This document shows positions 33,991 to 41,820 of a DNA stretch of 64,000 bases, piece by piece. Below the pieces are notes generated by a model that saw only the letters and a list, made by a program, of their open reading frames with translations, did not search any database and was not told where the DNA came from. The stretch covers positions 62,001 through 126,000 of the forward strand of contig NZ_JAATVU010000004.1 in the NCBI RefSeq assembly GCF_013184745.1, in the 5' to 3' direction. Made by a program: the position numbers and the translations under genes. How positions within the stretch are numbered: position 1 is the first letter of the stretch; every line of letters starts with the position of its first letter. Source of the DNA: Mangrovicoccus sp. HB161399 (GTDB taxonomy: Bacteria > Pseudomonadota > Alphaproteobacteria > Rhodobacterales > Rhodobacteraceae).

Positions 33991-34631
33991 GCCGCCGGCT
34001 GCAGCAGCCCTCCGGCGTCATCCTCGCGGGCGGGCTCGCCACGCGGATGGGCGGCGGCGACAAGGGCCTGCTGGAAATCGGCGGCGCGCCGCTCCTGCAG
34101 CGCATCATCGACCGGATCGAGCCGCAGGTCGCGGAGCTCGCGCTCAGCGCCAACGGCGATCCGGCGCGCTTCGGCGCCTATGGCCTGCCGGTCCTGCCGG
34201 ACACGGTGCCGGGCTTCCCCGGACCGCTCGCGGGCGTTCTCGCCGGTCTGGACTGGGCGGCAGACCAGGGGGCCGACAGCATCGTCACGGTGGCCGCCGA
34301 CACGCCGTTCTTTCCCTGCGACCTGGTTCCGCAGCTGCTGCTGGCGGCCGAGGACCGGCCGCACCTGCTGGCGCTGGCCTGCACGCCGCGCGACGGCGGC
34401 GCCGTGCTGAAATCCGGCGGCAAGCTGAACCGCCATCCGACCTTCGGCCTCTGGCCGGTCGCGCTGCGCCACGACTTGCGGGCCGCGCTGGAGGAGGGGC
34501 TGCGCAAGGTCGTGCTCTGGACCGACCGGCACGGCGCGGGCGAGGCGGTCTTCCCGGCCGCGCCCTTCGACCCGTTCTTCAACGTGAATACCCCCGAGGA
34601 TCTGGTCCGCGCGCGGGAGCTGGCCTCGTGA
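33987..34631 (+). CDS. mobA: Molybdenum cofactor guanylyltransferase MobA
   Basis: A 214-aa nucleotidyltransferase. The N-terminal GVILAGGLATRMGGGDKGLLEIGG (in two parts: ILAGG and RMGGGDKGL) is the GTP-binding signature of MobA; PGPLAGVLAGLDWA, VAADTPFFP and FFNVNTPEDL follow in order. It links GMP to molybdopterin to form the guanine dinucleotide cofactor used by formate dehydrogenase. The start codon overlaps the fdhD stop (ATGA). Confidence 0.95.
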   Translation: MSRRLQQPSGVILAGGLATRMGGGDKGLLEIGGAPLLQRIIDRIEPQVAELALSANGDPARFGAYGLPVLPDTVPGFPGPLAGVLAGLDWAADQGADSIVTVAADTPFFPCDLVPQLLLAAEDRPHLLALACTPRDGGAVLKSGGKLNRHPTFGLWPVALRHDLRAALEEGLRKVVLWTDRHGAGEAVFPAAPFDPFFNVNTPEDLVRARELAS

Positions 34632-35119
34632 GGATCTACGGCGTCACCGGGACCAAGAATTCCGGCAAGACCGGGCTGATGGAGCGGCTGGTGGCCGAGA
34701 TCACTGCCCGCGGCGTCAGCGTTTCCACCGTCAAGCACGCCCATCACGAAGCGGATATCGACCAGCCCGGCCGCGACAGCCACCGCCACCGCGTGGCCGG
34801 CGCGCGCGAGGTGCTGCTGTCGACGCCGCATCGCTGGGCGCTGATGCACGAGCTGCGCGGCGCGCCGGAGCCGCCGCTGGCCGAGCTTCTGGCGCGGCTC
34901 TCGCCGGTCGATCTGGTGCTGATCGAGGGCTACAAGGGCGCGCCGCATCCCAAGATCGAGGCGCACCGCGCCGCCACCGGGCGGCCGCTCCTGTCGCCGG
35001 AAAACACCTCGATCCGCGCGGTGGCCTCGGATTGCGGCGTGCCGACGGCCCTGCCCCGATTCCATCTCGACGACACCGCCAGAATTGCCGCGTTCATCCT
35101 CCGCGAGGCCGGCCTTTGA
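34628..35119 (+). CDS. mobB: Molybdopterin-guanine dinucleotide biosynthesis adaptor MobB
   Basis: A 163-aa P-loop protein. The Walker A motif GTKNSGKTGLMERL is at residues 8-21, then TVKHAHHEADID, DSHRHRVAGA and LVLIEGYKGAPHPKIE, all MobB signatures. It binds GTP and assists MobA. The start is GTG at 34628, which overlaps the mobA stop as GTGA; no in-frame ATG exists nearby, and the coupling supports this choice. Confidence 0.93.
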   Translation: MRIYGVTGTKNSGKTGLMERLVAEITARGVSVSTVKHAHHEADIDQPGRDSHRHRVAGAREVLLSTPHRWALMHELRGAPEPPLAELLARLSPVDLVLIEGYKGAPHPKIEAHRAATGRPLLSPENTSIRAVASDCGVPTALPRFHLDDTARIAAFILREAGL

Positions 35120-37248
35120 ACTTCGACACCATTGCCGTCATCGACTGGTCCGGGGCGTCCTCGCCCTCGCCCGCCAAGCCCTCGAAGGACGCGATCTGGA
35201 TCGGCACCGCGCGGGACGGCACGGTCGGCGCCAGCTACCACCGCACCCGCCATGACGCCACGGAGGCGCTCGCCGCGCTGTTCGAGGCCGAGATTGCCGC
35301 CGGCCGCCGGGTGCTGGCCGGGTTCGACTTTCCCTTCGCCTATCCGGCGGGCTTCGCCCGGGCGGTCTGCGGCACGGAGGACCCGCTGGCGCTCTGGACG
35401 GCGATGGCGGCGCGGATCGAGGACGGGCCGGACAATGCCAACAACCGCTGGCAGGCCGCAGCCGAACTGAACGGGCTCTTCCCCGGCATCGGCCCGTTCT
35501 GGGGCTGTCCGGCCTCGGTGGACGACCCGCGCCTGCCCGCGAAAGGCACCGCGCGGCAGGGCCATGGCCAGGCCGAGCGCCGTGGGTGCGAGCAGCGCCT
35601 GAAAAGCACCCAGCCCTGCTGGAAGCTCTACACCACCGGCTCGGTCGGCTCGCAGGCGCTGCTGGGCATCGCCCGGCTCCAGGCGCTGCGGCAGCGCTTC
35701 GGCAGCGACCTCGCCGTGCGGCCCTTCGAGACCCATGACGCGCCCGTCACCCTGGTGGAGCTTTTCCCCTCGCTGATCGCCCGCACCGTGGCCGAACTGG
35801 CGCAACCAGGTGAGATCAAGGACCGCGCGCAGGTGCGCATCCTTGCCGGCGCGCTGGCGCGGCTGGGTCCGGGGCGGCTCGATGCCATGTCCCGGGAGGG
35901 CGACCAGGAGGAGGGCTGGATCCTCGGGCTCGGCCACGAGGCGGAGATCGGCGCTGCCGCGCGGGGGGCGTTCGCCGCGCCGGAGCTGATGCCGCCGCGG
36001 CTGCGCGACGACTGCTTTGCCATGCCGCAGGGCGTTGCCTGGGTGCCGGTGGAGGAGGCGCTGTCTCGGCTGCGCGCCGCGCTGCACCCGGTCACCGGCA
36101 CGGAAACCTTGCCGGTGGCGCAGGCGGCCGGGCGGGTGCTGGCCGAGGACGTGGCCGCGCGCCGTTCCAACCCGCCGATGCCGAATTCCGCGGTCGACGG
36201 CTACGGCTTCGCCCATGCCGCCACAGGGACGGGCGTGCAGCGCCTGCCGCTGCTTGCGGGCCGGGCCGCGGCCGGGCAGCCCTGGCCATTCCCGGTGCCG
36301 CCGGGCCATGCCATCCGCATCCTGACCGGCGCGATCCTGCCCGATGGGGTCGATACCGTCGTGCTGGAGGAAGACACCGCCACGGACGGCGCCACCGTCG
36401 TCTTCGACGGCCCGGCGAAACCTTTCGCCAATACCCGCAGGGCGGGGGAGGACGTGGCGGCCGGAGCGCCCGCGCTGGCGGCGGGGCAGAGGCTGCGCGC
36501 GCCGGAGCTGGCGCTGGCTCCGGCGCTGGGGATTGCCGAGCTTCGCGTCCGCAGGCGGCTGCGCGTCGGCGTGCTCTCCACCGGCGACGAAATCGTCGCG
36601 TCGCCCGCGGACCCGGCCGAGCCGCACCAGATCTGGGATGCCAACCGGCCGATGCTTCTGGCGCTGGCGGCAGGCTGGCACTGCGAGCCGGTCGATCTGG
36701 GCCACGTCCGCGACGATCCGGGCCGGATCGCGGCGCGGCTGGACGAGGGCGCGCGTGCGGCGGACGTGATCCTGACCTCCGGCGGCGCCTCGGCGGGGGA
36801 CGAGGACCATGTCTCGGCGCTGCTGCGCGCCAAGGGCACGCTGTCGAGCTGGCGGATCGCGCTGAAGCCGGGCCGCCCGCTGGCGCTGGCGATGTGGCAG
36901 GGCGTGCCGGTGTTCGGGCTGCCCGGCAACCCGGTGGCGGCGCTGGTCTGCGCGCTGGTCTTCGCCCGCCCGGCGCTGTCGCTGATGGCGGGGGCGGGCT
37001 GGTGCGAGCCGCAGGGTTTCATGGTCCCGGCTGCCTTCTCCAAGCGCAAGAAGCCCGGCCGCCGCGAATACCTGCGGGCGCGGATGGATTCCGAAGGTCG
37101 GGCGGAGGTCTTCGGTTCCGAAGGCTCGGGCCGGATCAGCGGGCTGTCCTGGGCGGACGGGCTGGTGGAGCTTCCGGACGGTGCCGCCGACGTCGGTCCC
37201 GGCACGCCGGTGCGCTACATCCCCTATGCGTCCTTCGGGCTGGGCTGA
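35116..37248 (+). CDS. moeA: Fusion: RNase-H-like (DUF429-like) domain plus molybdopterin molybdotransferase MoeA
   Basis: A 710-aa fusion. Residues 1-300 form an extra domain with IAVIDWSG at the start, GFDFPFAYP, FWGCPASVDD and TLVELFPSL, a pattern like the RNase-H-fold DUF429 proteins (acidic residue on the first strand, second acidic residue in DFP). Residues about 305-710 are a full MoeA: NPPMPNSAVDGYGFA, PGHAIRILTGAILPDG, VGVLSTGDEI, TSGGASAGDEDHV and FGLPGNPVAAL. MoeA inserts the metal into molybdopterin. The start is TTG at 35116, overlapping the mobB stop as TTGA; no ATG lies nearby and translational coupling supports it. The role of the extra domain is unknown. Confidence 0.88.
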   Translation: MNFDTIAVIDWSGASSPSPAKPSKDAIWIGTARDGTVGASYHRTRHDATEALAALFEAEIAAGRRVLAGFDFPFAYPAGFARAVCGTEDPLALWTAMAARIEDGPDNANNRWQAAAELNGLFPGIGPFWGCPASVDDPRLPAKGTARQGHGQAERRGCEQRLKSTQPCWKLYTTGSVGSQALLGIARLQALRQRFGSDLAVRPFETHDAPVTLVELFPSLIARTVAELAQPGEIKDRAQVRILAGALARLGPGRLDAMSREGDQEEGWILGLGHEAEIGAAARGAFAAPELMPPRLRDDCFAMPQGVAWVPVEEALSRLRAALHPVTGTETLPVAQAAGRVLAEDVAARRSNPPMPNSAVDGYGFAHAATGTGVQRLPLLAGRAAAGQPWPFPVPPGHAIRILTGAILPDGVDTVVLEEDTATDGATVVFDGPAKPFANTRRAGEDVAAGAPALAAGQRLRAPELALAPALGIAELRVRRRLRVGVLSTGDEIVASPADPAEPHQIWDANRPMLLALAAGWHCEPVDLGHVRDDPGRIAARLDEGARAADVILTSGGASAGDEDHVSALLRAKGTLSSWRIALKPGRPLALAMWQGVPVFGLPGNPVAALVCALVFARPALSLMAGAGWCEPQGFMVPAAFSKRKKPGRREYLRARMDSEGRAEVFGSEGSGRISGLSWADGLVELPDGAADVGPGTPVRYIPYASFGLG

Positions 37249-37254
37249 GCGGGA

Positions 37255-37482
37255 TCAGCCCTTGCGGATCAGGTAGACCTGCGCGCCGCCTTCCTCGCCG
37301 GTCCCGGCCAGCTCGTGCCCGGCCTCGCTGCAGAAGAACGGCACGTCGACCACGGCCGCCGGATCGTCGGCCAGCAGGCGCAGCACCTGGCCAGCCGCCA
37401 TGCCCGACAGGCGCTTGCGCGCCTTTAGCACCGGAAGCGGGCAGATCAGCCCGCGCGCATCGAGGTCCAGATCCCAGTCCAT
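37255..37482 (-). CDS. TusA-like sulfur carrier protein
   Basis: A 75-aa protein with the TusA/SirA signature LDARGLICPLPVLKARKRL, including the sulfur-accepting Cys in the CPLP motif. The ATG at 37482 (MDWDLDL) places the motif at the normal distance. Proteins of this family pass persulfide between enzymes. Placed among genes for FdhD and cofactor assembly, it could feed sulfur to the FdhD step. It converges on moeA with a 6-base gap and follows the kinase gene on its own strand by 42 bases. Confidence 0.9.
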   Translation of the reverse strand: MDWDLDLDARGLICPLPVLKARKRLSGMAAGQVLRLLADDPAAVVDVPFFCSEAGHELAGTGEEGGAQVYLIRKG

Positions 37483-37524
37483 GCCCCCGTGATAGGCCGT
37501 GGCCCGGCGCCTGTCCATCCCGGC

Positions 37525-39519
37525 TCAGCCCGGCGGCGCGGCGGGCAGCCAGACGGCGAAGACCGCGCCGCCGCCGTCCGCGTTCGCCGCGGCGATGATG
37601 CCGTCGGCGCGCTGCACGATGCTCTGCGAGATCGACAGGCCCAGCCCCGTGCCCTCGCCGCGGCGGGTGGTGAAGAACGGATCGAACAGCGACGGCAGCG
37701 CCTCGGGCGCGATCCCCGGCCCGCTGTCCCGGATCCGCAGCACGATCCCCGCGGCGCCGTCCCGCATCTCTTCCGCCAGCGACAGTTCCAGCCGTCCCGG
37801 CCCGGCCATCGCCTGCACCGCGTTGAGGATCAGGTTGATGGCGACCTGCTGCATTTCGCCGGCATCGATCGCGGCATGCGGCAGGGCCGGCAGATCCGCC
37901 GCGACCTCGATCCCCGCCCTGCCGAGCGCATGCTCGGACAGCAGCAGCGCATCTGCCGCCACCGCCGCCAGGTCGGCGGTCCCGCCGCTGCCGGAGAAAT
38001 CCGAGGGCCGGGCGAAGGTCAGCAGCTTGCCGACGATGGATTGCATCCGCGCCACCTGCCCGTCGATCAGCGACAGCTCGGTCTCCACCAGCGCGGCATC
38101 GCTGCCCAGCTCCATGCGGATCACCTCGACATTGCCCTGGATCACCGCCACCGGGTTGTTGATCTCGTGCGCCACGCCGGCCGTGATCTCCCCGATCGAG
38201 GCCAGCTTCTCGCTCATCACCAGCTGGCGGAAGGTCTCCTCCAGCCGGGCATTGGCGTCGCGCAGCTCGGCGGTGCGCGCCTCCACCCGGTCCTCCAGCT
38301 CCTCCGCCCAGGCGCGCAGCTTGCGGTCGCGGTCCTGCACCTGGCTGAGCAGCCCGTCGAAATGCGCGGCCACCTCGCCGATCTCGTCCCGCGCGCCGAC
38401 CGGGCCGATCCGCGCCGCAAGATCGCCCTGCCCGACCTTCCGCATGGTCGCGGTCATCCGTTCGAGCGGCGCGAAGATGCCCTTGGCCAGCGCCAGGAAG
38501 ACCGGCACCGAAAGCGCCAGCACGCCCGCGAAGGCCGCCAGCATCCACAGGTAGGCATCGCGCTTGGCTCGGGCGAAGGGCGCTTCCAGCATGCCGACAT
38601 AGAGCATGCCGACGCGCCTGCCGAAGCTGTCGTCGAGCGGCAGGTAGCCCGAGACGTACCAGTCATTGACCACGAAGGCGCGGTCGAGCCAGGTCCGGCC
38701 CTCGTCCAGCACAGCGCGGCTGACCTCGGCGGAGACGCGGGTGCCGAGCGCGCGGACATCCTCGAAGAGCCGGACATTGGTGGAGATCCGCACGTCGCCG
38801 AGGAACAGCGTCGCCGTGCCCTGCCGCGCGCCGCCGGTCACCGGATTGAGATAGACCAGCGCGTTGATCGCGTCGATGAAGCCGAGATTTGCGTTCAGCA
38901 GGATGCCCCCCACCAGCACCCCGCCATGTCCGGGCAGGTCAACCGGGGCGGCGGCATGGACCACCATGCCGCGGTCTTCCGCCATCCGGGTGTCGGGCAG
39001 CGCGGCCCTGGTCTCGATCAGCTCGATCCGGGCACGCCGCTGCAGGTCTCCGGGCAGCGCGGCCAGCACCGCGGGCGGAAAGACGTCGATCGCGGTTCCG
39101 GTGCGGCCCTGCAGCGCGGCGGCGATAACCGGCCAGCGCGCGGCCGCCTCCGCCGCCTGCCCGGCAGGCAGGTAGTAGAGGAAATCGAGCCCGAGCGCGG
39201 CGCGGCGCTCCGCCAGCGTCGGCGGATCCGGCACCTCGCCGGCGAAGGAGCGGGAGAATGCCAGCGAGCCCGCCACCCCGCCCAGCTCGTCCCCGGTGCG
39301 GGCGAGCAGACGCGACAGGTACTGCTCGGCGATGCGCAGGTCGCTCTGGACATTGGCGGCCAGCACCTTGTCGTAATCCCCGGTCCAGCGGGTCATGCCG
39401 AGCAGCAGCAGGAAGGGCATCAGCAGGACCAGCGGCGCGAGCGCCAGGATCAGCAGCCGCAGCCGGACGGGCAGCGCCGGGCGGGACCCGCCCGCTATGC
39501 TGGCGTGCGCCCGCCCCAA
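37525..39519 (-). CDS. Membrane sensor histidine kinase (NtrB/DctB-like)
   Basis: A 664-aa kinase. A first helix (about 20-42), a large periplasmic sensor of roughly 280 residues, a second helix (about 325-347), then HAMP, a coiled-coil (AEELEDRVEARTAELRDANARLE in part) and the kinase core. The phospho-acceptor His451 lies in GVAHEINNP. The N box NLILNAVQA, G1 IRDSGPGIAPE, F box FDPFFTTR and G2 GEGTGLGLS are intact. It is an orphan locally but faces the NtrC-like response regulator at the far end of the same cluster, its likely partner. Ligand unknown; formate is a reasonable guess. Confidence 0.88.
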   Translation of the reverse strand: MGRAHASIAGGSRPALPVRLRLLILALAPLVLLMPFLLLLGMTRWTGDYDKVLAANVQSDLRIAEQYLSRLLARTGDELGGVAGSLAFSRSFAGEVPDPPTLAERRAALGLDFLYYLPAGQAAEAAARWPVIAAALQGRTGTAIDVFPPAVLAALPGDLQRRARIELIETRAALPDTRMAEDRGMVVHAAAPVDLPGHGGVLVGGILLNANLGFIDAINALVYLNPVTGGARQGTATLFLGDVRISTNVRLFEDVRALGTRVSAEVSRAVLDEGRTWLDRAFVVNDWYVSGYLPLDDSFGRRVGMLYVGMLEAPFARAKRDAYLWMLAAFAGVLALSVPVFLALAKGIFAPLERMTATMRKVGQGDLAARIGPVGARDEIGEVAAHFDGLLSQVQDRDRKLRAWAEELEDRVEARTAELRDANARLEETFRQLVMSEKLASIGEITAGVAHEINNPVAVIQGNVEVIRMELGSDAALVETELSLIDGQVARMQSIVGKLLTFARPSDFSGSGGTADLAAVAADALLLSEHALGRAGIEVAADLPALPHAAIDAGEMQQVAINLILNAVQAMAGPGRLELSLAEEMRDGAAGIVLRIRDSGPGIAPEALPSLFDPFFTTRRGEGTGLGLSISQSIVQRADGIIAAANADGGGAVFAVWLPAAPPG

Positions 39520-39522
39520 GGC

Positions 39523-40008
39523 TCAGTGCGGATCGCCGGGCGCGCCGTGGACGGCGAACTGCGCGAGCCCGGCGTCGCTGGACTCGATCGTCCGGTAGCG
39601 TTCGCGCACCCCTGCCCCGGTCAGCTCCCGCGCCACCGCCAGCAGGGTGTTGGGCGCGTGTTCCTCGCAGAGATCGGCCATCTGCGCCAGCTCCTCCTCG
39701 GCGACCGGACGGGCGGCCGCGGCGGAGGGGGCGCCGTAATAGGTCACGAAATGCCCGGCCAGCCGGTCGGCCAGCGCCTCCATCTCGGCGGGCTCGACCT
39801 GGGTGACGGCGACGAAGGTCACCCGGCCGAAGGTCTCCAGCCCGAGCCAGCCGTTGGCGAAGGCCTGCCGGGCCTTGCCGGCGAGGTCGCCCTCGGTCCA
39901 GTCGGAGAATTCGAACCCCCCGGCGATGCACCATTCGCCGGTGCGGGCCGGGGAGGCGAAGACGCGGGTGTCGCTTTCGTCGAAATGGATGGCGCGGGCA
40001 AGTTTCAC
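39523..40008 (-). CDS. DUF6505-like protein of the formate dehydrogenase cluster
   Basis: A 161-aa soluble protein. The start is GTG at 40008 (VKLARAIHFDESDTRVF), which overlaps the stop of the preceding ligase-like gene as GTGA. Visible features are GEWCIAGGFEFSDW, GRVTFVAVTQVEP and a helical C-terminus; no catalytic motif is evident. I associate the pattern with DUF6505, found in alphaproteobacterial fdh clusters; the function is unknown. It ends 3 bases before the kinase gene, so the kinase is probably in this transcription unit. Confidence 0.75.
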   Translation of the reverse strand: MKLARAIHFDESDTRVFASPARTGEWCIAGGFEFSDWTEGDLAGKARQAFANGWLGLETFGRVTFVAVTQVEPAEMEALADRLAGHFVTYYGAPSAAAARPVAEEELAQMADLCEEHAPNTLLAVARELTGAGVRERYRTIESSDAGLAQFAVHGAPGDPH

Positions 40009-40715
40009 GGGGCAGGCTCCAGAAGCGTTGTCAGCGGGATCAGATGGGTGGTGTCGCCGTCGCGCAGCAGCATGCCGAAATCCTCGTCGACGCCCAGGAA
40101 GGTGCCGGACCGGCCGCCCTGCTGCACCTCCTCGCCGATATCCTGGGCAAGGCCGCGCCATTCGGCATGCAGCGCGCGGGCATCGCCGTCCTCCCAGCGG
40201 TTGATCCAGTTCAGGCTGTGCCGAGCCCAGGCCTCCAGAAGCGCGGGAGGATCGACATCGGCGCAGCCCTCGGCAAAGAGCGAGGTCCGCCCGGGCGTGT
40301 CGCCGGGGCTGTCGCTGTCGGGGATCAGCGGCAGGACGAAGCCGATGGCCAGCCAGTCGGGCACAGCCTGCGGATCCCCGGCCGAGGCCATCGCGCGGAA
40401 GCGGCCGCAGGCGGCGCCGTTGACGCGGATGCCGCCGTCCCAGTCCAGATGCACCGAAACTTCGGGCGGGGCCATGACGCCGAGCGCGTTCTGGAAGCCC
40501 ACGCCGCAGAGCGGCAGCATCGCCATGGCGCGGCCGAGCGGCACTTCGGGGGCCAGCACCAGCGCGCCTTCCAGCCGGTCCGCCGTCACCCGCCAGGACA
40601 CCAGCCCGGCATCGCAGCCGAGCAGTGCCCGGCGGCAGGCATGCTCGAAGGCATCCTCGGCCGCCTGTTCGCCCCAGAGCAGCGGCGGGAAAGCCAGGGC
40701 GGCGCCGGCGCTCAT
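40005..40715 (-). CDS. Biotin/lipoate A/B protein ligase-like protein (DUF4444 type)
   Basis: A 236-aa protein with the biotin/lipoate ligase fold: FPPLLWGEQAAEDAF at the start, VTADRLEGALVLAPEV, and SVHLDWDGGIRVNGAACGRFR, where classical ligases have the GxGxxG loop and catalytic Lys. That loop is degraded here, so true ligase activity is doubtful. A C-terminal part (about 180-236, FLGVDEDFGMLLRDGDTTHLIPL) resembles DUF4444. Its start overlaps the Mrp stop as ATGA and its stop overlaps the next gene, so it belongs to one tightly coupled unit of fdh accessory genes. Confidence 0.8.
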   Translation of the reverse strand: MSAGAALAFPPLLWGEQAAEDAFEHACRRALLGCDAGLVSWRVTADRLEGALVLAPEVPLGRAMAMLPLCGVGFQNALGVMAPPEVSVHLDWDGGIRVNGAACGRFRAMASAGDPQAVPDWLAIGFVLPLIPDSDSPGDTPGRTSLFAEGCADVDPPALLEAWARHSLNWINRWEDGDARALHAEWRGLAQDIGEEVQQGGRSGTFLGVDEDFGMLLRDGDTTHLIPLTTLLEPAP

Positions 40716-41800
40716 GCCACCCCCTGCTCTACCAGCGCCGCGGCGATGGCGCGGAAGGCCCGGGCCTGCGCGCTGTCGGGACTGCTGGCCGTGATCGGCG
40801 CGCCGCCGTCGGAGGCGATGCGGATCTGCAGGTCGAGCGGCACCTCGGCCAGCAAGGGCACGCCCAGCTTCGCCGCCTCGGCGGCCACCCCGCCATGGCC
40901 GAAGAGGTGCTCCTCGTGGCCGCATTGCGTGCAGACATGGGTCGACATGTTCTCGATCATGCCCAAGAGCGGCACGTCCAGCTGGCGGAACATGTCGATC
41001 CCCTTGCGCGCATCCAGCAGCGCCACGTCCTGCGGCGTCGAGACGATGATCGCGCCGTCGATCCGCGCCTTCTGGCTCAGCGTCATCTGCACGTCGCCGG
41101 TGCCGGGCGGCAGGTCGACGAGCAGCACGTCGAGCGCGCCCCACTGCACCTGGGACAGCATCTGCTGCAGCGCCCCCATCAGCATCGGTCCGCGCCAGAC
41201 CACCGCCTGGTCGTCATTGGTCATCAGCCCGATCGACATCATGGTGACGCCGTGGTTTCTCAGCGGCAGGATGATCTTGCCGTCGGGCGAGGCCGGGCGG
41301 CCCGAGACGCCCAGCATCCGCGGCTGGCTCGGCCCGTAGACATCGGCATCGAGCAGGCCCACGCGCCGCCCCTGCTGCGCCAGCGCGCAGGCGAGGTTCG
41401 CGGAGACCGTCGACTTGCCCACCCCGCCCTTGCCGCTGGCAATGGCGATGATGTGGTCGATGCCGGGGATCTTCTGCGGTCCCTGCGGCGCCGGGCGCTG
41501 GGGGCGCAGGTCGGGCGGCGCTTTCCCGGTGTGGCCGGTCAGAACGATGGAGACGGCCGAGACACCCTCTGCCGCCTTGAGCGCCGCCTCGGCCTGCGCC
41601 CTGGCCGCGCCATAGGCCTCGGCCTGAGAGGGATGGATGTCCATGACGAAGCGCACCGCGCCGGCAGGGTCGACATTCAGCGCGCGGACCACGCCGCTCG
41701 ACAGGATGTCGCCGCCCTGCACCGGGTCGGCGATGCCCCTCAGGACGGCCTGCACCGCCGCCCGGTCCGCCACCGCGCCTGTTCCGTTGCCGTCATGCAT
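40712..41800 (-). CDS. apbC: Mrp/ApbC/NBP35-family Fe-S cluster carrier ATPase
   Basis: A 362-aa P-loop ATPase. The N-terminal MIP18-like domain (about 10-90) is followed by the deviant Walker A IASGKGGVGKSTVSANLA, switch I DADVYGPSQPRML, Walker B VLLVDLPPGTGD and the cluster-binding CxxC in THVCTQCGHEEHLFG. These proteins carry [4Fe-4S] clusters to target enzymes. Inside a formate dehydrogenase operon it is probably a dedicated copy for loading that enzyme or the adjacent ferredoxin-like protein. Start ATG 41800 is the only good one. Confidence 0.92.
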   Translation of the reverse strand: MHDGNGTGAVADRAAVQAVLRGIADPVQGGDILSSGVVRALNVDPAGAVRFVMDIHPSQAEAYGAARAQAEAALKAAEGVSAVSIVLTGHTGKAPPDLRPQRPAPQGPQKIPGIDHIIAIASGKGGVGKSTVSANLACALAQQGRRVGLLDADVYGPSQPRMLGVSGRPASPDGKIILPLRNHGVTMMSIGLMTNDDQAVVWRGPMLMGALQQMLSQVQWGALDVLLVDLPPGTGDVQMTLSQKARIDGAIIVSTPQDVALLDARKGIDMFRQLDVPLLGMIENMSTHVCTQCGHEEHLFGHGGVAAEAAKLGVPLLAEVPLDLQIRIASDGGAPITASSPDSAQARAFRAIAAALVEQGVA

Positions 41801-41820
41801 GGGCTGGCCCTTCCCGTCCG

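Noticed and set aside
37489-40794. Plus-strand open frame of 1101 codons opposite the kinase and ligase-like genes
   Set aside because: Antisense shadow of genes with intact histidine kinase and ligase-like motifs.
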